Positions 34,600 through 46,439 of a DNA stretch of 64,000 nt are shown one piece after another; positions within the stretch are counted from its first letter, which is position 1; every line of letters starts with the position of its first letter. Under the pieces are notes generated by a model. That model ran no database searches. It had not been told where the DNA came from and saw only the letters and a program-made list of their open reading frames with translations. Position numbers and translations under genes: made by a program. Source of the stretch: Polytrichum commune (taxonomy: Eukaryota > Streptophyta > Polytrichopsida > Polytrichales > Polytrichaceae); assembly GCA_950295325.1 (NCBI GenBank), contig OX485807.1, positions 12,427,001 to 12,491,000 on the forward strand, in the 5' to 3' direction.

Positions 34600-35370
34600 C
34601 ATGAATGCAATTGTCACTCTCATAATCCACCTTGCACAAAACTCCAAGCACGTAATAAAGATGTTTGCACTACAACCATTTCCCTTTCTTTCCCAAAGCA
34701 TGAGATGAAATTCTTGTGAAATTTAGGCATGTGCAATGTGGGATGTCGCCAATTGTAACTCGGTATGTGATGTCCTCTTTGGAGACGATGTTGATAACAC
34801 TCCAAATCCAGGACATGGAATGGTAGTGAATGCAACTACATAATAACCATCCATAAGTCTGGTGCTCTCTCATTTATTTTTGTAATATGTTGTCGGTGCT
34901 AATAGGTTGCGACCTACCGTCTTCCCATACTAGGAAGTCGGTTTGGTGGCAAAATGGAAATGCGACCAAGAGATTGAGAGTGTGGCAATTTTAGAAAGCC
35001 TACTGCAAGGAGAGAGAACCTCCATTTGCTACAATTGGAATCCAACGTCTTTGCCAACACCTCGTCCCTTGAGAGATTGGTACCAATCTTTATTGGTCAT
35101 GTGCTAGGTACTAAAGGCCAATCCAACATGTACTTCTTCTTGCTACCACTTATACACCACTTGATGTCGTCAAAGAAACACCAAAACTTGTACTGCACAT
35201 TGTTGGTGGAACAATACAACTTCATCCCTTGTATGTAGGAGCAAATTTTGTCATGTATTCTAGTTCCAACTTTGGCATTGCACAAAGTGCTTATATTGAC
35301 TTGCATCGCCCAACATTTTTTGGCTAAGTTGGAGGATGATATGGCAATGCGCCACTGAGAGGTATATAAT
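34600..35370 (-). pseudogene. SWIM-type zinc-finger transposase-like pseudogene
   Basis: On the minus strand a frame with ITYRVTIGDIPHCTCLNF is followed by GKKGKW, CKHLYYV and LCKVDYESD. The Cys-x-Cys ... Cys-x-His pattern fits a SWIM finger, found in MULE-type transposases and relatives. Upstream (35306-35097) an open frame with Cys and Trp residues may be part of the same gene. There are several stops, including one before CKH. Not functional. Confidence 0.4.
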
Positions 35371-35379
35371 TTCTAAAAT

Positions 35380-36520
35380 AGATGTGGGGTGAGCCATGCT
35401 CAACAAATTCAAGGACTCCTCTATCAAGCTTTTTAAAGCTCAAGTGTTAGGACAAAGAATTAAGTAGTTCACTTTGTTGAGTCAATGGAAGTCGTAATCG
35501 GCACCAAGTGGCAAATTGAGCTTATGTTTAGTGAACCCAAACATCTCTAAGCCTTCCAAGGCATAATCTCTAGTGTTAAGACTTTTGCAGAAGGATAAGG
35601 CATTCAAAGCATATGCCTTTGGATTCCGACAACAATAAAATTTCCTTCACTCTAAAAGGTATAACTTTCTCATAACAACTCTAAATATATTTGAACTATA
35701 CATCATTAGAATCACAAGAGGGGGGGGGACTCAAAGAGTTTCATTAAAATTTTGACTATAAATAATAAATTGCTTCTCCTCAAAGATACAAAAAAACTCA
35801 AAACTTTGAGAGAATGGGAGAGATTATAGCCTCAAGAGTGGAAGAACCTCCCCTTATCCAGCCACAAGGAGACACACATCAACCCATGATAGGCCTAATG
35901 GGCATCCTTAAACAATTGGTTGATCTACATCACCCGCTCTTAACTCTATCCATTCACATTTTTCAATTATAAAACCACAAGGGTGAAAAATTTGAAACAA
36001 TCTTCAATTTTTTTTTCAACAACTACTAAATTATAATAAACTCAAAACTTACTCTAATGAGATTAGGTCTTCAAATCCAACAAAGTAGATAATAAAACCT
36101 CTTAGAAGTCGTGATTTTAATTATGATATTTTCCTAAATTTCTCTACAAAAAATACTCTCTACAAAAGTCAATAAAGAAAATCAAAATAACAATACCATA
36201 TGGTTTTTACGTTGTGTAAGAGGTTGTTTCATGACAACGTTCAATGTAAATTGCTCCACAAAAAACCCCTTATGAAAGAACCTACTATCTTCTTACATTG
36301 GGTTGAAAAGTCCAATACCAACTTCGTGTATAAGTTTGCGCAACTCAGAGTTTGGGAATTCAATGTCTTGCATAAATTTTCTTGGTTTGTTGATTGTTCT
36401 CCAAGTTTCTCTCAATTTAAAGAAAATGTAGAATAAAAATGCAGTAGATGGAATTTAAGGTGTTCAAAAAGAAGAATATACATTGGAAGTGGCACCACCT
36501 ACTAGATGTGTTGTAGCATT
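35380..36520. other. AT-rich DNA without recognised genes
   Basis: A plus frame at 36200-36436 (78 codons, many Phe and Lys) is open but not recognisable. No repeats stand out. Confidence 0.35.
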
Positions 36521-36529
36521 CTTTTTATT

Positions 36530-36715
36530 ATGTCAAATGGATGAATGACAATGTAGAACAACGTCAAATGAAGGACAACGACGAATGGAAGATGATGTCA
36601 AGCGGATAAAGCGTCGAGTGGATGAAGGCATAAACATAAGACGGCGACGAACGGATGATGTCGTCAAACGGAAGAAAGCCGTTAAATCAAATGTTTGGCG
36701 AACAAAGACGATTGG
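36530..36715. repeat. Degenerate short tandem repeat
   Basis: Blocks of GTCAA(A/G)(C/T)GGATGAA and GACGA(A/C)(T/C)GGA recur about every 25-35 bases. It is noncoding. Confidence 0.45.
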
Positions 36716-36752
36716 ATCTAGGAGTTTAGAGAAGATCAGCTAGGGTGGTGGC

Positions 36753-36802
36753 GGCCGTAAACGCCAACCGTTAGATGTACGTATGGCTAGATTTACGGCC
36801 GG
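36753..36802. repeat. Perfect 10-bp inverted repeat
   Basis: CGGCCGTAAA and TTTACGGCCG, separated by 30 bases. It is followed by a CT microsatellite (36853-36886). Confidence 0.7.
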
Positions 36803-36851
36803 TAAGATTTTGTGGTCGGAAGGGATAGTTCCCCAAAGGAGAGTGCAGAGG

Positions 36852-36852
<1 letters not shown>

Positions 36853-36886
<34 letters not shown>
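36853..36886. repeat. (CT)n microsatellite
   Basis: About 16 uninterrupted CT units. Confidence 0.95.
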
Positions 36887-36889
<3 letters not shown>

Positions 36890-37044
36890 GGTAGAGGTAT
36901 AAAGTTTTTAAAAAAAAAAATATGAACATTAGACAAAAGGCTTTATGAACCCTCTTGAGGAATTATTAATAACATAGGTGCATTAACTTTTGATATCATG
37001 AATTTATGATTGTATAAGTTATTACTTCACCTCTTACTCCATGC

Positions 37045-37290
37045 ATTGGCCTCCACATTAGTCTTCTGCATTATATTATGCATTAGTCTCTTATATTAGT
37101 CTCATGCATTAATCCTCTGCATTAGTTTTATGCATTAGGTTATGTGTTAGGTTATGTATTATTGTTTTGCACTAGTCTTCTACATTAGTCTGATGCATAA
37201 GGTTTTGTGTTAGTGTTATGCATTAGTTTTTTGCATTATGTTTTGCATTAGTATTCTACATTAATGTTTTACACTAGTGTTCTTCATTAT
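37045..37290. repeat. Degenerate GCATTAGT repeat
   Basis: TGCATTAG/TACATTAG with TTTTATG or TCTTC spacers recurs every 14-17 bases about fifteen times. Confidence 0.8.
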
Positions 37291-38019
37291 GAGAATTAGA
37301 AGGTCATTACTTGGAGGCACTAAAATAATCCATTCATTTGAACATTATTGTAGGTTGTCACTTCGCTTGGTGTAATAATTATCATCACATGGTTCTACAA
37401 AGCACGATTTCCGTATCGATTGCATCTCGGATTATGCTAGAAAACACACATGTATTGAATATCATAAACATTTCATCTCATCCATTGTTGATTAAAACAT
37501 ATGACTTTGTAAAACAAATAAGCATACATTCCCCTTGCATTTCTATCATATGAAATTATTGTTTTACTCTCTGAAGGAATTTTAATTGATATACTTGGTG
37601 CATGGCAATTTGATAATTCTTGCAAGACACTATATGTGTCTAGTAACTCTTGCCCACACTAAGGATTTGACTTGCCACTACTAGAGATTGTGTACAATCT
37701 AGACATGTAACAAGACATTTATTGAAGTAAACAAAGACGTGACCTAATAGCATATATTACTAGAAAGTGTGTTGTCTACGACATGTCTTGGGGGACCATG
37801 CCCTACACCCCATGGATCGTCTATTTGGACATAGTCAATATATTTAGGACCATTGCTTATGATGTCTAAATATACTAAAAGTTTTACGGGCTCCACACTA
37901 AATTATTACTTAACGTTAAAGCGTGCATGCATGTGTAGGGCTATCATTGGTTGATATGTTGAATAATGAGTGGTCCTATTTTTTAACAAATGAGTGGCAT
38001 TTAAAAAAGTTATCTATAC

Positions 38020-38195
38020 CATTAGTAAGTCCAATCCTCACCTCCCGAGCCTTACCATCTATAAGCACCTGTAGTTCTAAGTGCCTAGTCACTTACCTAG
38101 TAGGCTACGCCAAGGGCGGGGGGGCCAAGGGATTTGATCCTTGAACCTCTTGGCTCCCACATGCAGGCCTTAGCCACTAAGCCACCACTCCACGC
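38020..38195 (-). mobile_element. tRNA-derived SINE
   Basis: Read on the minus strand, the head has an A-box-like TGGCTTAGTGGCTAAGG (38184-38168) and a B-box-like GGTTCAAGGATCAAATCC (38147-38130), 37 bases apart. These are the internal RNA polymerase III promoter elements. A non-tRNA body follows to about 38020. Target duplications and tail are not clear. It is not a functional tRNA, as it has no cloverleaf. Confidence 0.6.
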
Positions 38196-38224
38196 ATGAC
38201 ATAATAGGAGTATTTAAAACATTT

Positions 38225-38995
38225 GTATATACAGGCCCCAAGTTACTCTTTATTTTTTATTTACTGTATACAATATAATATCAACTATATAGGGCATATA
38301 TTATTTACTGTCTATTATTTACTGCTTATAATTTATTATCCAGTATTTATTGTATACTGCTTATTATTTATTATTAAGTGTCTCGTATTTGCTATTTACA
38401 GCCTCATATTTACTGTTTATATTATCATATTTACTATGTACTATCTAATATTCATTGTTTATAGTTTATAGTTTATAATTTTATATAGTTTTATAGTTTA
38501 TATTATTATAATTTAATATTTTCAGTATGTTATTATTATTTATTGTATATAGTATATTATTTACTATTTATGGTATGGTATTTACTATTTATTATTTACA
38601 GTATATTATTACTATTAATGGTCTGATGTTTATTATTTATTATTTATAGTATGTTATTATTATCTACTGTATATAGTATATTGTTTACTATTTATAGTAT
38701 AATATTTCATTTTCAATATTCATAGTATATTAGTACTATTAATGGTCTTCTATTTATCATTTATAGTATTTTATTATTATCTACTTTATATAGTATATTA
38801 TTTATTATTTTCAGTATGTTATTCTTATCTACTGTATATAGTATATTATTTACTATTTATGGTCTGATATTTATTATTTTGCTATATTATTATATTTGTT
38901 CTATTAATGATGTGCTATTCTTATTTATTATTTATAGTATAGTATTTTACTATTAACGGACTTTTATTTATTATGTACTAGAAATTATGTACTAT
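38225..38995. repeat. AT-rich degenerate minisatellite
   Basis: Almost entirely permutations of TATTATTTACTATTTATAGTA, with units near 20-60 bases and occasional TTAATGGTCT. G occurs mainly in (A/T)GTAT. The frame at 38223-38471 is an artefact of this composition. Confidence 0.85.
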
Positions 38996-38999
38996 TTAC

Positions 39000-41265
39000 T
39001 GTGTACATGATTTTCCACATACGCCCTAAAAATTACCGACCATAATTTACATAATCTATTGGGCAAATTGTCTGATTGTTTATAGGACGATGTGAGTCGT
39101 CCTATAAACAATATTGGGGCGTCAATGTATCAACAATGATTATTTTCCAACACTTATACTATAAACATGTTGATTTCCTTTTTTTCATGAAGTGTTGGTC
39201 CAATTAGCACATGCATGCTAAAACATTGTACTAAAAACCCTTGTTTCTCTTGTAGTATGCTTATTGCCGACCTCTCCAAATGACTTTTGTTCCCAAGGAT
39301 TTCTTCCCGTCTAGACTCCACTTTGGTTTGAAATTGGCACAATATTAATGAAGTTGAGGTTCTATTCAAGTTTACATTTTGTTTCCACCATAATGATGAT
39401 GCATTCATTATTTTGTTCATTATAAAACCTAAGAAGATGCATTGTAACGTAAGAAATTATGTTGTAACATATGATTTCAAACTTGTAAAATAATGATGGG
39501 TTTGAAAGTGTTGTGTATTTGCTTTGTAATTGATAAATCTACCACATTGAGTACTTTATTTTCAATTTTTAAAAAATGTATTTATCTTTGGCTTTCAAAA
39601 TTTGGATTCTTTCTAATAGTGTTCCATGATATATTTTTCAAGTGGAGGCCATTCCATATATTGTTGTATTGTCGTGGGGGCGAAAAAAACAAAAAACCAA
39701 AAAATAAAAACACATACACACACACATGGCAAAATCTCATTCAACAGAATCATGTGTGAGGCATCGTATTGGCTCACAATTTATTTATAGGCAATTTAAT
39801 AGAAAAAAATATTTGCTTAGGATAGTTCCTTGGTTTATTTTTTACTTAGCCCTTTAAAATGTGATTTGTAGATATAACCTAGGAAATCATTGTAAAACTT
39901 ACGCAAATGTGTTGAACTACAAAGTAGACATGAGAATATAAGATTGATTGATAATCTCAACTTAATTAGTAGAATTAAAAAAAATTAGACATTAGGTGGT
40001 AGTACAAGTAGAAAAAATAAAAATTGATGATAGAAAAATTAGGAATTTTAAATGAAAGATGATGATTCATCTATTTTCTTTTTCTTTCTTTCATTTTCTT
40101 TCGTCTTCCTCTCTTCCTTCCATTCTCTCATTCTTTTCTTTCGTTTTGTTTCCTCATTCTTTTCTTTCACCTTCGTTATCTCTTTCATCCCTTTTAGGGT
40201 TTGTCCTTCTTCTCTTCCTCACTCTCTCTTATGTGGTGTATCTCTTAAAGAGTTGGATACAAATATGAAAAACATGTATATTCATGAAGTATAATTATAG
40301 AAAGAAATAGGTTTAGAGTATGGATAGAGGCATCTTGAGGTGTATGAGGATAGATGTGTGAAGAAAGTAGGGAAAATAGAGTTTGTAGAAGATTTCACCA
40401 CGACAATAGAGGTGTTGACTTGGAGGTCTCTTTGGAGACATCTAAACGGACACTTTATTCACGCCGGCCCCTTGCTAAAAAGGGACCGGAGTTTTTATCT
40501 ATCTATCTATCATCTCTCTGTTGACTTGCAGAGTGATTGCCATTGAGTAAAGGCAAGGCTTGAAGAGCCCCTTGGTGGAAAGAAGCATTTTAAAGTTTTT
40601 TTTCAACAAGCCCGAGTTTGTTATGAGAGGTACAAAAATGAGGGAGTTATGATAGAGTTACCAAGGCAATGTATTGTTGAAGGCGATTCGGCAACGGTAA
40701 CTTTAACAGGCAATTCCAAATGACTGCTTGTGATTCTTAAAGAGTCATTTGGAGAGCATGAGCAACTTGAAATAAGATTTTGAGAAAGCCTAATCTTGGC
40801 TTCATCAAATCAAGGATGAAGGAGTGGTGGTCAAATCAGTGGAGGTATATCCATTGGAGTGGTGATTTTTGGAAGAATATAGAGGGTGGATTTTGACCAA
40901 TAATATCTCACAAACGGAGGAAAATAAAAAGGTAGAATTCTGACCGATTAAGCTTCAACAAGTTAGCTTTTCATAGAGCCCTTGCATGCTTCAATCATAG
41001 TAGGGGCAAGGAAAAAACGGTCATTTTAATGGTCAATGGTCCAGCTGCCTTAGTTAATGTTGTTTCTTCATCGCATTAATTTATTTTCTTGTAATTTTGA
41101 TTACAGTTTGAACATTTATGTGTACTTGCCATGTTTTAAGAATATATATGCTTGTATGATTGTGTTTGCATGAATGTATCTTCTTACTTTCTTCTTATTA
41201 AAGAGTAGATTGCTTGAAAGGGTTAGGGATCTTTATTCGTAACCGGCCCATTTCTAAGGTTGTTC
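39000..41265. other. AT-rich DNA, no recognised gene
   Basis: Contains a TTTCTTT-rich tract (40075-40230) whose frames are low-complexity, a GGCCCCTTGCTAAAAAGGGACC-type short inverted motif (about 40468-40490) and TATC repeats (40498-40510). Nothing coding is supported. Confidence 0.4.
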
Positions 41266-41269
41266 ACCT

Positions 41270-42000
41270 TGCGGGGTGAATCGCTCATATCATGCTCTTG
41301 AAAAACGAGGTCTGCAAGTTGAAGAAGATGATATCTTCTTCAACTATACGACTGTAGGACAAATTAATAAATGGTTGTCCCTAGGAGAGGTGCTCGCAAA
41401 AAAATCCCGTGTTTATTGGAACATTTACTGAGGCGTTAACAACATGGTTAACAATGCCAAATTGGATTGCTGTGGATGTCAACGTTTTCACAAGTTGGTT
41501 TTCCTAGTACTTTCATGTTTCATATTCCCCCCCCCCCCCCCTCCTTTGTGATATACATTGCGGTGTGATGTGTAGGCGCTATTATCTTTGTTTGTCACAA
41601 AATGGACGCCATCTTGTTGGTTACGAAGTAGATGACCACATTTTCAAGGAAATATTGCAGCCATTTTGGGAGTCATCTTCACAAGAGCCCATAGTTGGTC
41701 CTACATCACAAACAAACAAGTAAGAGGAACATCCTTGGAAGGTCGCAAGAGAATCATGTTTGACTAAGTGAGTTTAGCCTCGTATGTTTTAATTATTTAA
41801 AATATATGTAAGTGTGATTATTCTCAATGTAACAAAAATATTTGTGCACAGTTTTGGCAAGATGATGGACTTGGTGGCATCCCTTCCCCAAAAGTTGCTA
41901 CTTCGTATTTATGCAGAGGGCATTGCTCTTGCACAAGCCCCGATGTCAATGCTTGCACCTCGCATGAAGTACAGTTTGTGATTGTAGCGAAAACCATTCA
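41270..42000 (+). pseudogene. Second methyltransferase-like fragment
   Basis: After an acceptor-like TGATGTGTAG ending at 41575, a frame reads LSQNGRHLVGYEVDDHIFKE then ILQPF. This aligns with AQSANRAIVALEGDKELYEE and LLQPL of the gene at 873-1960, where an intron also ends at the equivalent place. Farther on (41860-41970) FGKMMDLVASLPQKLLLR is another open segment, possibly a further exon. Motif I itself is not seen, so this is a remnant. Confidence 0.45.
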
Positions 42001-42734
42001 TTCCGTTAATTGTATTTTGTTTGCACCCCGGTGTACTTATATTACTATATAGAATATTTTACCTATTATACCAAAACACCACATGTATAGGATACTAGTG
42101 GGTGTAATTCCAAGTATTTTCCCTCCTTCACCGCTCACATGATAGCATTCCCTGTGGTTGCTCATCACACAATCTAGAGAGTGGGTCTTCATCAAACTCA
42201 GTCACAGTGAGTAAGTTTAGTTCATGTATGAAATGTGAGATCATTTTTATTATTTAAACACCAATTTGTGAGTGGTATGTGGCTCATAGTCAAGAACAAA
42301 CACCAAAAACACATGAGCATAACATTATGTTCCTTGATTACTTTATGTGGGACCAAGTATCACATGAGCAAAATTCTCCTTTAATTTTGTGATACCCCAT
42401 TTATGGGAAGCACTCAAACTATGTGCTATGAAGTTTCAACAAGCAATTGTAAATTATAAAATCTTTTTAAATCGCAACTTCTTGTTGTGGAAAGAGGCCA
42501 TCGTGTAGTTGTTTAGTAATGTTACACGTGACACGAAAATAGAACTATATATGTGCTCAAAAAATACAAGCATCATTCTAGGTTTAATAGCTACATTACA
42601 TATGGAGTTTCTTTGGTCATGGACCCTCGTGTAGGTTGCAAAGGCAGCAACATCAACAACAACCTATCGAGCTAGTTGTTCTATATGCGCAAATGGAACC
42701 TCTTTCAAATAAAACTCAAACATAAGTATTACAT
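42001..42734. other. Unannotated DNA
   Basis: Only short frames occur. TGGACCCTCGTGTAGGTTGC at 42622-42641 matches the start of the 262-bp tandem unit found at 44030-45350, so a stray copy of that repeat lies just left of LTR C. Confidence 0.45.
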
Positions 42735-43144
42735 TAGTGTATGAGCCCAAAATGGTTGCTCATATGTGTTTTATGTTTAGAATTTATTTAGATTTGCATT
42801 TGGAGTGTTATTGAAACAATCAAAAGTATAAAAAGAGTGAGGCTTGGTGTGGTTTATGTTTTAGGCCTTAAGCCTATTTTGTGTGGTTAATTAGAAGCTT
42901 AGCGACATTAGGGAGTGTTTTGGTTGAGTGAGTAGTGTTTGAGGAAGCAAGGGGAAAGGCCTTTGATTTAAATGTTTGAATTAGAACATGCTCTTGTTGG
43001 TTTAAGGGGTGAGGTGTTAGTGGATAGGATAAGGTCCTACTAAGTAGGAAAAGGTTAAGGGGGTTGTGGTTGTGGGATGCCCTCTCTCATTTTCTCTCTC
43101 TCTTTCTCTTGTGTGTGTGTGTGTGTGTGTTGTGTAGTGTAGTG

Positions 43145-43720
43145 TGGTAGAGAATATAGTTGATTAGAGTGAACTCAGAGAATATAGTTGATTAGAGGGA
43201 ACTTAGAGAATATAGTTGATTAGAGGGAACTTAGAGAATATAGTTGATTAGAGGGAACTTAGAGAATGTAGTTTATTAGAGGGAGCTTAGAAAATTAGAT
43301 GATTAGAGGGTAACTGAGACAACAACTTTACTAAGGGAACTGAGACGGCAGCTATACTAAGGGTGTTGCGACAGCAGCTGGAACGACGGCCAAGTTGCGA
43401 CAGTAGCTCTACTAGGGAACTGAGACGGCAGCTATACTAAGGGTGTTGCGACAGTAGCTTTACTAAGGGGACTGAGACGGCAACTATACTAAGGGTGCTG
43501 CGACAGTAGCTCTACTAAAGGAACCTGAGGCAACAACTCTACTAAGGTAACTGAGGCGGCAGTTATACTAAGGGTGTTGCAACAGCAGCTGGAACGAAGG
43601 CCGAGCTGCGACAGTAGCTCTACTAAGGGAACTGAGACGGCAGCTATACTAAGGGTAACTGAAACGGCAGCTATACTAAGGTGAAGCTGCGATAGCAGCT
43701 GGACTAAGGGGAAGTTATAA
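43145..43720 (+). repeat. Two successive minisatellites in LTR C
   Basis: Five copies of a 28-bp unit (GAATATAGTTGATTAGAGGG) are followed by irregular units built on GACGGCAGCTATACTAAGGG and TTGCGACAGCAGCTGGAACG. They sit in the variable slot of the LTR family. Confidence 0.9.
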
Positions 43721-43851
43721 TGAGGGGTTAGTTAGGTCTAGTACCCTAAGTTAAGATGGATGGGTTAGCTAGGTAGTTAGCTATCCGTGTAATCGGGGGT
43801 GCAATTGTGTGGGAAGTTGATAGAGGGTGTGAAGATCATACCAATAGAGAA

Positions 43852-43869
43852 AAGCGTTTATCAACGCTT
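43852..43869 (+). other. Conserved LTR hairpin, copy C
   Basis: AAGCGTT-TATC-AACGCTT. Compared with copies A and B, stem position 4 is changed from T-A to C-G on both sides, a compensatory substitution. AATAAA begins after a 15-nt spacer. Confidence 0.7.
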
Positions 43870-44029
43870 GTACTCATAATTTGGAATAAATTGGTGTGAC
43901 CCAAGTTATGTGTGATGTCATGGGGGTGAATGACGGAGGAAGGGTAAACTAGGACGAATATGAATGTGATCACCATACCCTCACCCGGACTAGGTTGCTT
44001 AAGGGTGGGCGGTTTGGCCTCACATAGTG

Positions 44030-44821
44030 CCACTTCATGTTTTTCATGGCTTGCACTTTGGACCCTTGTGTACAATCCTTGCTTTCAACCAATATGATTG
44101 CTTGATTTTGGGGGTTTCTTTGCACTTAGACCCTAGTGTAGGTTGTAGAGGTAGCAACAACAACAACAACAACAACAACAACAGTCTAACTTGGTTGATT
44201 GTTCTTTACACACAAATGAGTTGTCTTTCATTTGCGCCAAAACTAAAAGAAAAGAATGAAACATTCAAAGTGATGCCCGTTTGCACCACTTTATTTTGGT
44301 TCATAACTTGAACTTTGGACCCTTATGTGCAGTCCTTGCTCTCTACCGATAGGATTGCTCAATTTTGAATGTTTCGTTTAACACCCTAGTTGTAGGTTGC
44401 AGAGGTAACAAGATCATTAGTAGCCTATCCAGATGGTTGTTCTACACGCACAAATAAACTCTCTATCATTTGTGCCATGTCTTCAAAAAAAAGACAAACC
44501 CAAACAATGGTATCACCTACTTGATTATGGGGATTTCTTTGCACTTAGACCCTAGTGTAGGTTGTAGAGGCAACAACAACAACCACAACAGTTTCGCATG
44601 GTTGGCTGTTCCTTACGCACAAATGAACTCTCTTTCACTTGCGCCAAATCTAAGAGATGCAAAGAACGAAACACTCAAAGTGATGCCTCATGAACACCAC
44701 TTCATTTTGGTTCGTAACTTGAACTTTGGACCCTTGTGTACAATCCTTGTTCTCTACCAATAGGATCGCTCGATTTTGGGGGGTTTCTTTGCACCTAGAC
44801 CCTAGTGTAGGTTGTAGAGGC

Positions 44822-44854
<33 letters not shown>

Positions 44855-45082
44855 CTAGCATGGCTGACTGTTCCTTACAAACAAATGAGCTCTCTTTCAC
44901 TTGCGCCAAAACTAAGAGATGCAAAGAATGAAACACTCAACGTGATGCCTCATGAGCACCACTTCATTTTGGTTCGTAACTTGAACTTTGGACCCTTGTG
45001 TACAATCCTTGTTCTCTACCAATAGGATCGCTCGATTTTGGGGGGTTTCTTTGCACCTAGACTCTAGTGTAGGTTGTAGAGG

Positions 45083-45113
<31 letters not shown>

Positions 45114-45350
45114 CTAGCATAGCTGACTGTTCCTTACAAACAAATGAGCTCTCTTTCACTTGCGCCAAAACTAAGAGATGCAAAGAACGAAACATTCAAC
45201 GTGATGCCTCATTAGCACCACTTCGTGTTGGTCCATAACTTGAACTTTGGACCTTGTGTACAGTCCTTGGTCTCTACCAATAGGATCACTTGATTTTGGG
45301 AGTTTTCCTTTTGGTCCGGCACCCTAGTGTAGGTTGCAGAGGCAGCAGCA
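44030..45350. repeat. Tandem array, about 262-bp units with CAA microsatellites
   Basis: Five to six units contain ACCCTAGTGTAGGTTG(T/C)AGAGG, then (CAA)n, TTCCTTAC(G/A)CACAAATGA-like, CACTTGCGCCAAA and GAACTTTGGACCC. The (CAA)n length differs by unit, and the last unit has GCA repeats. The open frames across it lack codon structure beyond the repeat. Confidence 0.9.
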
Positions 45351-45523
45351 GCAGCAGCGGCCTGTTCTTTATGTACTTGCTCGTACTTAACACGTAGGAG
45401 TACTTCCCAAGTTGATTCACAAAATATCCTCCGTGTACCTCACGTAGTGGGCCATTTACTGAGGAAATCGGCAGCTGCTTATGTTGGAGCCCCAGCCTCA
45501 TAAATAAGTTGCTTAATTGTGGC

Positions 45524-45526
<3 letters not shown>

Positions 45527-45554
<28 letters not shown>

Positions 45555-45556
45555 TA
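45527..45556. repeat. (TAC)n microsatellite
   Basis: About nine TAC units. Confidence 0.95.
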
Positions 45557-45769
45557 ACTCATGTGGTGTGGTGTCATCCCAAACCAAAGATTGGGCTTTA
45601 TGGATGCTCTGCCACCTCTCCTCTCCGCTCCCCTCCCTTTCAAGTTCGAACTTATCTCCTCCCCTCCCACGGGCACATATAACTTATGAGTCTTTACTTA
45701 ATTACGCGCTTGCTTGTGTGCATGACCCAAATTGATCCCACAAGGGTGCGAGAGGATGCGGAGTTTAAG

Positions 45770-46435
45770 CAACCCCATCATGCGCAAATCTCGCATTTAT
45801 TGACTCACGCCGATGGTGGAAAAGGTACCGAGTTGTATGATACTAATTACTCGATTCCGACACAAGATCGTTGTTTGCCCCCGATGTTTCGCCATGTGTC
45901 ATGCTCCCATTCGCTAAGACCCACTTGCACCTCGCATGGGAACTCCATCTTGACACAAAGTGAAGATGAGATAGAGAGCCCTCTACGGTGTGTTCATCGT
46001 GCGCAGATCTCACATTTTAACTCGTGCTGGTGGTGGAAAAGGTACCGAGTTGTATGATGCTACTCAATTCCGACACAAGATTGTTGTTTTCCCCTCAACT
46101 TTTGCCATGTGTCATGCTCCCATTCACTTAGACCCACTTGTACCTCACATGGGAACTATATTCTGGCACAAGTAAAAATGAGAGAGAGAGCCCTCCATGG
46201 TATGTCGATCATGCGCAAATCTCACATTTTAACTCGCGATGATGGTGGAAAGGTACTGAGTTGTATGATATTGTAGAGAGCTTTCTATTCCGATGCAAAA
46301 TAATTATTTTCCCCTCAACTTTTGCCATGTGTCATGCTCACATTCGCTAAGACCCATTTGTATCCCACATAAGAACTACATTCTGGCACAAGTAAAGACA
46401 AAGTAGAGAGCCCTCTACAGTATGTCCAAAGACGC
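45770..46435. repeat. Three diverged tandem units of 205-230 bp
   Basis: TGCGCA(A/G)ATCTC(G/A)CATTT, GGTGGAAA(A)GGTAC and GCCATGTGTCATGCTC recur at about 45780, 46002 and 46212. The 123-codon frame over them is repeat-derived. Confidence 0.8.
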
Positions 46436-46439
46436 CCAA

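Larger units (their letters stand above)
42740..44024 (+). mobile_element. Solo LTR C, 5-bp target duplication TAGTG
   Basis: It begins TATGAGCCCAAAATGGTTGC and ends TTTGGCCTCACA, flanked by perfect TAGTG at 42735-42739 and 44025-44029. It contains a TG microsatellite (about 43112-43130), a 28-bp array (43145-43290), a second, longer array (43310-43720), a hairpin (43852-43869), AATAAA (43885-43890) and the CACCCGGACTAGG end block. The micro-ORF of A, B and D is missing here: the frame after the ATG at 43919 stops after ten codons. Confidence 0.85.

Noticed and set aside
38129-38184. Functional tRNA gene
   Set aside because: A- and B-box-like elements are present but no acceptor or anticodon stems can be formed; a SINE fits better.
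45686-46057. 123-codon plus frame
   Set aside because: It spans two copies of a noncoding tandem unit; the frame is broken in the third copy.
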